Below are positions 58,571 through 64,000 of a stretch of DNA of 64,000 nt, in pieces (the first letter of the stretch is position 1; every line of letters starts with the position of its first letter). This DNA comes from Paenibacillus tritici (GTDB lineage: Bacteria > Bacillota > Bacilli > Paenibacillales > Paenibacillaceae). Below the pieces are notes generated by a model. It did not search any database, was not told where the DNA came from, and was given only the letters and a program-made list of their open reading frames with translations. Made by a program: the position numbers and the translations under genes. The stretch is from contig NZ_JABMKX010000010.1 of NCBI RefSeq assembly GCF_013204885.1, forward strand, positions 186,001 through 250,000, read 5' to 3'.

Positions 58571-61500
58571 TCATTCCGCGTCCGCTTCCGGGCTTGCGGA
58601 AGCGGACGGCTCCGCGCTAGGTGCCGCTGTGGCTGTACTTCCCGGAATGCTGTCCGGATCAGCCTGCAGCTTCAGCGTATAGCCTCCGGCGGTGATCATA
58701 TCACCCACGGCCAGCTTCGCGCTTTGCTCCAGCTCCACCGTCACCTCGTATACGCGTGCCGGAGTTCCCGCCGCCGCTCCTGCGGTAGCGGCTCCACCTT
58801 TCGCGTCGCCGTCCGTTCCGGCGCCTGCTTCACCCTTCGCGCCGCCGTCCGTTCCAGCGCCCTCTTCACCCTTCACGCCGCCGTCCGTTCCGGCACCCTC
58901 TTCACCCTTCGCGCCGCCATCTGTTCCGGCGTCTGTCTCACCCTTCACGCCGCCCTCCGTTTCGGCGTCTGTCTCACCCTTCACGCCGCCATCCGTTCCA
59001 GCGCCCTCTTCACCCTTCACGCCGCCGTCCGTTCCGGCACCCTCTTCAACTTGGCAACTTTGAACCGTTGCCTTGACCTTGTAAGTGTCCGTAACGCTGT
59101 TATCGGACACCACACCGATCTGCTCCGGCTTGAAGGCCGAGCAGTCCGCCGCAGCGGCAAAGCTGAACACCAGCTTGCCACTTCCGCCGCTGCCTGCATC
59201 GCCGCCAGTATTCCCGCCGCCTCCTGCATCACCACCAGTATTCCCGCCGCTTCCCGCATCGCCGCCAGTATTCCCGCCGTCTCCTGCATCACCGCCGGTA
59301 TTCCCGCCGCTGCCTTCATCGCCGCCGGTATTCCCGCCGCTGCCTGCATCGCCGCTGACTTTCGCGCCGATAAGCCGGACAGAGACCGGGGCCGGTCCGC
59401 CGGCCTCTCCGGTCACTGCCGGAAGCGGGCTGGGACTGGCAACCGGCGCAGCGATATCCGTACCGCCTTGCCGCAGCTGACCCATAACGATGATGCCTAT
59501 AACCAGCACGATCCCGAGAATGCTGCCGGAGATCAGGAGTTGAAATCGGCTGCGGCTGATCCACCGCGCCAGCGGCGAAGCGAGCTGGGCGCTGGCTTCA
59601 TTATAGACACTCTGCATGGCAGGCGTTGCTGCCGAGATATAGCTTTTGCGGAACTCCCGGTTCTTGAACGCTTCGCGGTCGCTCTTCAGGAAATATCTCA
59701 GCACTGCCCGCCGGTAATTCGGCCACAGCTTCTTGTTCGAGATGCTGAACAGCCGGTTATGCTGCGCCCAGACCAGGAACCGGTATACCGTCTCCTTATC
59801 ATTCCCCGCCTTGCGGGCCACCAGGTCCAGCAGCGCATCATAATCCAGCGGACCGCCTTCGCGTTCACTGCTGTGATAGAAGGCCAGCGGCAGCCGGTCG
59901 AACGGCTCGATGCTCCGCGAATCCTTGAGCCAGCGTGCACCGAGCAATTGTACATCGTCGAGCTCCCGCGGGGACAATCCGTCAAAGATCTCCTCATCCG
60001 GCCGCTCCTCCCCGAACCAGCGGTAGGCCGCGCGCAGCGCGTTGGCTTTGCGCTTCGCGATCGCATCGAGCGGCGGCTGCCAGTCCGCCGTATCACGGTA
60101 GCGCAGGAATGAAATCTCCAGCAGCTGCTCCATGGACAGCTCGTCCAGTGAGATCCGGTTCAGCAGGAAGCGGTCGGCCGAGGTCCCCAGCTCCTGCATC
60201 AGCGACAAGGCCTCAGGATGCACTCCGCCGCCTCTGCGGCGCTGCTTCTCTGCCTGCTGGACCGATTCGTGAACAGCGGCTACAGCCGCTACCGGATCAG
60301 GCTCCCGCTGCAGCTTCTCCAGTAAATATTCCTTGAGAGTATCGCGCACAGAACCCTGCTGCAGCACCTCCGGAAGACTCCGGCCGAAGTGGCCTACGAG
60401 GCGGAGCACATCCGCCGTTCCGGCTGCCGCCGCAAGCCGGGACTCCAGATACGGCTCGAACAGCGCTCTGCGGAAGAGCGATTGAGACAGCACTTTTTTG
60501 AAGAAAGCCTCACTGAGGGCAGCATCGCTGTCAATAATGCCATACGCCGCAGCCAGCACATCCTCCCGTCCAGCGGATCGGCAGTTCAGCATTCCGTTGA
60601 TGAAGTAATCCACAATTTTGACCCGGTAATTATGGCCCGGCAGCGCAAAATACTCCTTGAACCGTTCCAGGATCTCCGGCGACGGAATCCCTTTTTGACG
60701 GATCAGCTCATATTCGCGGTCGAACCGCTCCAGGAACATATCGTTCAGCCGCGCCCGCGAGTCCAGCTTCCCCTCCGGCTTCAGATAGGAGAGCAGGCCG
60801 CCCAGCACAGCGTTTTTATTCTCCGGATATAAGGCTTCATTGCCTTGCTCGATTTCATAAAAGACAGCCAGCTCATTATAGAGGGCCAGCGACAGCTTGC
60901 GGTCCACACTCTCCCCGAGCAGCAGGGAGTCGGCAAATTTGGCGAAATCCCTGAGATTCCCGCCCTTTTGCCCCAGCATATTCCAGGCCAGATCGGCATA
61001 AATCTGCTGGGATTCTCCGAAGTCGGCATTCAGAATCCTGGAGCCTGCCAGATCGAAGATATAATCCTTCTCAATATTCCGGTCCCCCGGACGCAGCGAG
61101 CCCTTCTCCACGAAGGTCAGGTGGATGTATTTGCGGCTCTGCGGCTCCTTGGCATAAGTGATCACTCCCAGCCTGCGGCGGAAGTCATACGGCAATGAAG
61201 CGTAGAGGACCTCCGTCAGCTCCACCGCACGCTGCGACAACTCACTGACGGGCACATCCAGCGCTACATAAATCTTCTTCTTCCCGGCTACGGACAGCAT
61301 AACCGCCTGCAGCAGGGCTTTGAACAGCTCTTCGGTGAACCCGAGACCGCTCAGCACTGTCCGCGGGTCTGCAGGTTCTGTACGCTCACGGGGTTCCACC
61401 GGAATAGACTCCAGTTCAGGCAGTGTCCCGCCCGGCTCCCCCTCATAACTCCGGGCGAATCCGGCATGCAGCCAGCCCCCGTATCCTTCCACAATCTCCT

Positions 61501-61843
61501 CCGAGCGGATAGGCGGCACCACGAAATTATGGGCAAAAAAAGCGCTCCGCTGTCCGGTGAAATCCGCCGCCAGATACCGGCTGAGGCCGATCACCGTCTC
61601 ATTGCTCTCCGTGTGGAACAGGTGCAGCGCGGCAGGATACAGCTCCTCATCCTTCTCGCCGCGTGCCGTAAGCTCGGCCGGTGCATCGTAGAGACAGAAG
61701 GGATGCAGAATTTTTTTGACAAAATTATTGTCCAGACCCTCCGATTTCGCTACCGTATCGAATCCCTCTGTCGCCCGGTATACGCCCCGGCGCTCGCGGG
61801 TATACATCTGCTGGGTGATCATGGACCCTGAGAATCTGTTCAC
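58571..61843 (-). CDS. GTPase-associated protein (GAP1-type), membrane-tethered with repeat tail
   Basis: GTG 61843 overlaps the stop of the GTPase gene (GTGA). The first 760 residues resemble the GAP1 family found beside TRAFAC GTPases: an N-terminal domain (TQQMYTRERRGVYRATEGFDTVAKSEGLDNNFVKKILHPFCLYDAP; FFAHNFVV), a central helical part (LYASLPYDFRRRLGVITYAKEP; YIHLTFVEKG) and a long alpha-helical region. One membrane helix follows (LLISGSILGIVLVIGIIVM, about 765-785). The tail has GGNTGGDAGS repeats, a small beta-domain (LVFSFAAAADCSAFKPEQIGVVSDNSVTDTYKV), GTDGGVKGE repeats and a final beta-segment. No enzymatic motif was found. The two-gene coupling suggests a GTPase-controlled effector or scaffold. 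Confidence 0.75.
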   Translation of the reverse strand: MNRFSGSMITQQMYTRERRGVYRATEGFDTVAKSEGLDNNFVKKILHPFCLYDAPAELTARGEKDEELYPAALHLFHTESNETVIGLSRYLAADFTGQRSAFFAHNFVVPPIRSEEIVEGYGGWLHAGFARSYEGEPGGTLPELESIPVEPRERTEPADPRTVLSGLGFTEELFKALLQAVMLSVAGKKKIYVALDVPVSELSQRAVELTEVLYASLPYDFRRRLGVITYAKEPQSRKYIHLTFVEKGSLRPGDRNIEKDYIFDLAGSRILNADFGESQQIYADLAWNMLGQKGGNLRDFAKFADSLLLGESVDRKLSLALYNELAVFYEIEQGNEALYPENKNAVLGGLLSYLKPEGKLDSRARLNDMFLERFDREYELIRQKGIPSPEILERFKEYFALPGHNYRVKIVDYFINGMLNCRSAGREDVLAAAYGIIDSDAALSEAFFKKVLSQSLFRRALFEPYLESRLAAAAGTADVLRLVGHFGRSLPEVLQQGSVRDTLKEYLLEKLQREPDPVAAVAAVHESVQQAEKQRRRGGGVHPEALSLMQELGTSADRFLLNRISLDELSMEQLLEISFLRYRDTADWQPPLDAIAKRKANALRAAYRWFGEERPDEEIFDGLSPRELDDVQLLGARWLKDSRSIEPFDRLPLAFYHSSEREGGPLDYDALLDLVARKAGNDKETVYRFLVWAQHNRLFSISNKKLWPNYRRAVLRYFLKSDREAFKNREFRKSYISAATPAMQSVYNEASAQLASPLARWISRSRFQLLISGSILGIVLVIGIIVMGQLRQGGTDIAAPVASPSPLPAVTGEAGGPAPVSVRLIGAKVSGDAGSGGNTGGDEGSGGNTGGDAGDGGNTGGDAGSGGNTGGDAGGGGNTGGDAGSGGSGKLVFSFAAAADCSAFKPEQIGVVSDNSVTDTYKVKATVQSCQVEEGAGTDGGVKGEEGAGTDGGVKGETDAETEGGVKGETDAGTDGGAKGEEGAGTDGGVKGEEGAGTDGGAKGEAGAGTDGDAKGGAATAGAAAGTPARVYEVTVELEQSAKLAVGDMITAGGYTLKLQADPDSIPGSTATAAPSAEPSASASPEADAE
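58780..59345. repeat. In-gene tandem repeats coding Gly/Glu/Asp-rich linkers
   Basis: Two arrays in the tail of the GAP1-type gene. At 58800-59045, 36-bp-type units code for GTDGGVKGE-like peptides. At 59190-59345, 30-bp units code for GGNTGGDAGS-like peptides. Identity between units is high at DNA level, suggesting recent slippage or recombination. Confidence 0.8.
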
Positions 61844-63102
61844 GGCCCGTCGCTCCCCTCAATATAATTCAGCTTGTGCAGCAGCCAGATGAACGGCTCA
61901 TCCACCCGGATCGGACTGACCACGCCCTCCACCTTCTGATTGACCGGATTGCTGCCCAGCGCAGATACGGCGAAATAACCGGTATTCGCAAAATACACAT
62001 CCATCGTATCCTTGAACGGGCGGTCCACCTTCTCGATAAAGCGGCGGATTTCACCGTCGATGTTGTGGAACTCGTCCAGATTCAGCGTTTTGCGGTGCAC
62101 GTAGTTGTTGAACACATTGCTGTTAGACTTAATATAATCGCCATCCTCATCCTTGAGGGAGTGCAGCATATCGCTTTTGGCCAGAACCACCGCCGTTGGA
62201 ATCTCAGTCTTGCTCTTCTCCTGATAAGCGATGAAATCGCCGAACATGGTCAGCACCACATCACGCGGCTCATCATACTGCGATACCCATTCGCCCGGAC
62301 GGTCACCGAAGTTGATGCGGATCTTCTCCCGGACCGAACGGATCTGCAGCGGATCGACCATGAACAGAATCCCTGCGGAGTTCTTGATATGCTGGCCGTG
62401 CAGGCCCAGGTAATCCTGATCGACCATCCCTTCACCGGCCACATCGAAGAATACCAGCGTCAGCGGGGGCTTGGATTCATCCTTGAATACGAACTGGAAA
62501 ATAAACGGCTCCTGCATCTTCTCCTTCTGGGTAGATGCCAGCAGATCCCCCCGCTCGAACAGCGGCTCTTCATACAAGGTGCGGAACTTGCGGCTGATCT
62601 CGGCATTCAGCGGCATACAGGCCGCGTCGAAATGCCCTGCCGTTGTATGCTGCAGCGTATGGATCAGCGAGGTCATATAGACAGACTTCCCTACCTGGGA
62701 AGCCCCGATGATCGAGATAATATTGCTAGGAACCTTGCCGGCAGTCACCGGCAGCTCATTATGGCAGGACGGGCAGAGCCGTCTGCGGGTCATCACGCCA
62801 TAGCGGTCGGTCAACCCGGTCAGCACATGGTCCGTGTAATGATGATACTCCTCCGGGATCTCCGCCGGATTCAGAATCGCTTCCATATCGTCCACCGAAT
62901 CGAGCCCGAAGCGCTCACGGTACTTATTCAGCAGATCATCCTCACCGAGTGCGTAATTCTCATCATCCTCACGGCTGTGCATGGCCCGGAACACCACTTC
63001 CTCCGGCTCAAAGCGGGAGAAGCAGAACGGGCAGACGATATCGTAATACAGCGGCCTCGCGGCGGGCTGATTCTTCTTCATGAAACGGCTAAAAAAAGAC
63101 AT
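61840..63102 (-). CDS. TRAFAC-type GTPase with zinc ribbon (double-GTPase family-like)
   Basis: GGAGGATGAGAG precedes the ATG. The 420-residue product has a zinc-ribbon pair, CPFC (24-27) and CPSC with a following His (110-114). The GTPase domain has P-loop GASQVGKS (133-140), a switch-II-like DVAGEG (220-225) and a G4-like AKSD (308-311, in place of NKxD). Between P-loop and switch II is a long alpha-helical insert. The C-terminal 50 residues (YFANTGYFAVSALGSNPVNQKVEGVVSPIRVDEPFIWLLHKL) are typical of this group, which is found beside GAP1 proteins in predicted biological-conflict modules. The role in the cell is unproven. It is coupled to the downstream GAP1 gene. Confidence 0.8.
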   Translation of the reverse strand: MSFFSRFMKKNQPAARPLYYDIVCPFCFSRFEPEEVVFRAMHSREDDENYALGEDDLLNKYRERFGLDSVDDMEAILNPAEIPEEYHHYTDHVLTGLTDRYGVMTRRRLCPSCHNELPVTAGKVPSNIISIIGASQVGKSVYMTSLIHTLQHTTAGHFDAACMPLNAEISRKFRTLYEEPLFERGDLLASTQKEKMQEPFIFQFVFKDESKPPLTLVFFDVAGEGMVDQDYLGLHGQHIKNSAGILFMVDPLQIRSVREKIRINFGDRPGEWVSQYDEPRDVVLTMFGDFIAYQEKSKTEIPTAVVLAKSDMLHSLKDEDGDYIKSNSNVFNNYVHRKTLNLDEFHNIDGEIRRFIEKVDRPFKDTMDVYFANTGYFAVSALGSNPVNQKVEGVVSPIRVDEPFIWLLHKLNYIEGSDGP

Positions 63103-63367
63103 CTCTCATCCTCCTCAAAGTTTTGTCCGCACCGCCCGGGTAAGGAGCTGCTTACAAAACTGCTATATAAGACGCACATTTCTTGAATTATTCCGCTGTA
63201 CTTTAATCTTCTTATATAGCTCACATCCTGCTTGTATGTGGTCCCTGCAGTGTAATATAACTGCACTTTGTACAGCTATATTACCGTTCCAGCCGGCTTG
63301 CGTCCGAATAGCTGCAGTTCGTACAACTATAATGGAGCAAATTGTATCTCTAGAGCTCCCGCACTGT
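63103..63367. other. Intergenic region with mini MITE and 51-bp repeat pair
   Basis: TATATAAGACGCAC at 63164 faces CTTCTTATATA ending at 63218, giving a 55-bp mini-element with inverted TATATAAGA ends. Beyond it, CTGCA(C/G)TT-(T/C)GTACA motifs at 63261 and 63312 are exactly 51 bp apart. No gene is seen. Confidence 0.6.
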
Positions 63368-64000
63368 TCATTCCGGGACCAGCTCATAATACACGCCATA
63401 CTTACGGCCGTCCGTGAAAAAAATACGGATGAAGTCGTCTTTGCCGACCTCAATCGGCGGGAGCTGGTTCCGGCCGGGGGCGAAATCCTGGACGAACGGG
63501 AAGAGTGCGCCGTCGTCTTTGGAGGACGGGTGGGCATCCCGTTTTTTAACGTAGCAGAGCACTTCCTTCGGGACCGGAACCTCGGCAGTAATCGTCATCT
63601 GCACCGTCTTCAGTTTGCTGAACAATCCTTTTTTGTGCTGGATGGAATAGTAGATTCTCGCTTTGCCTGCGCTGACGGTCGTCCGGTTGCCGCCGTCCCG
63701 CTGACGGACCAGCAGCGTCTCCCCGTTCCCGCTAAGCCGCACATATATGGTATACGCCACCAGCCCGATCTCGTCCAGCCGGTCACGGTAGCCGTTATTC
63801 GCTTTGTACTCTTCCCGTGTATAGAGCTTCATGCCCGAAGGCGGAAGCTCTGGATCGTCCGGTGCCTCTGCAGAGGCCTTGTGTATACAGACCGCCTGCA
63901 CGCCATCCGGCCAGCGCCAGCGCAGCGTACAGAACCGGTCTTCCACTCTGGATACAATCTCGGTAATCACCGGTGTGGATGCATCCACCTCAGCGTACTT
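63368..64000 (-). CDS. C-terminal part of a beta-rich protein of the GTPase/GAP1 module
   Basis: The frame is open to the right window edge, so the N-terminus is missing; the GTG at 63988 is not a real start. The visible 210 residues form at least two beta-sandwich-like domains: the first around VITEIVSRVEDRFCTLRWRWPDGVQAVCIHKAS, with an fn3-like pattern, and the second around LVAYTIYVRLSGNGETLLVRQRDGG. The C-terminal part (IYYSIQHKKGLFSKLKTVQMTITAEVPVPKEVLCYVKK) ends in FTDGRKYGVYYELVPE. I do not recognise a named family. It lies upstream of the GTPase gene on the same strand, with a 265-bp repeat-bearing gap, and probably belongs to the same module. Confidence 0.7.
   Translation of the reverse strand, partial: KYAEVDASTPVITEIVSRVEDRFCTLRWRWPDGVQAVCIHKASAEAPDDPELPPSGMKLYTREEYKANNGYRDRLDEIGLVAYTIYVRLSGNGETLLVRQRDGGNRTTVSAGKARIYYSIQHKKGLFSKLKTVQMTITAEVPVPKEVLCYVKKRDAHPSSKDDGALFPFVQDFAPGRNQLPPIEVGKDDFIRIFFTDGRKYGVYYELVPE

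Overview
The window reads as a stretch of a Paenibacillus-like chromosome (Bacillota). GC is moderate, ribosome binding sites are strong GGAGG types, several starts are GTG or TTG, and the gene content is typical of the genus: two-domain AraC regulators with LplA/LplB/YtcP-type sugar transporters, surface proteins with SLH or copper-amine-oxidase-like 'stalk' domains, a qoxABCD quinol oxidase and TagO. This assignment is an inference from gene content. No rRNA, tRNA, CRISPR array, phage or transposase gene was seen.

Layout. 1-2945: a 3'-truncated NarL-type histidine kinase, a tiny cysteine-rich protein behind a clear promoter, and an AraC regulator divergent from the next gene. 3030-13402: a glycan (probably N-acetylhexosamine) locus with two GH20-type hexosaminidases, a truncated NagB-like deaminase, a lipoprotein/two-permease ABC importer and a divergent membrane-bound AraC regulator; a cre-like site and promoters lie in the divergent intergenic region. 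13621-17306: a GH9 cellulase without a visible signal peptide, and a Gfo/Idh/MocA oxidoreductase. 17528-22730: a class I isoprenoid-synthase-fold protein, an NHLP-type RiPP precursor peptide and two paralogous 7TM sensor kinases. 22977-26146: an acidic protein, a fluoride riboswitch controlling a CLC-F antiporter, and a cyclophilin lipoprotein. 26263-34702: housekeeping and stress genes (DUF898-like, pirin, Mn pyrophosphatase, AAC(3)-like acetyltransferase, ring-cleaving dioxygenase with a YodB-like box, HAD phosphatase, TagO). 35126-40844: Mug glycosylase, a ytrABC-like GntR/ABC operon and a polysaccharide deacetylase. 41343-45240: qoxABCD. 45369-49554: a beta-propeller lipoprotein, a long repeat-filled intergenic region and a chemotaxis receptor. 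49706-57372: a cobalamin-riboswitch-led locus. 58571-64000: a GTPase/GTPase-associated-protein module cut by the window edge.

How genes work together. The strongest candidate for a little-described system is 49706-57372. A B12 riboswitch precedes an SLH-anchored protein with the domain order of animal intrinsic factor/transcobalamin (alpha-toroid plus DUF4430). A DUF4430 lipoprotein, EcfT, a fused EcfA-EcfA' ATPase and an S component follow on the same strand, suggesting a wall-to-membrane relay for cobalamin capture. The second candidate is the precursor peptide, isoprenoid-fold enzyme and twin-kinase cluster. The third is the GTPase/GAP1 module.

A feature of the whole window is its intergenic repeats. 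Arrays and pairs with an exact 51-bp period appear at five separate loci. A MITE-like element with TATATAAGA-type terminal inverted repeats occurs at four places. There are also decamer CTTCA repeats, 22-bp-based repeats and a palindromic hairpin repeat.
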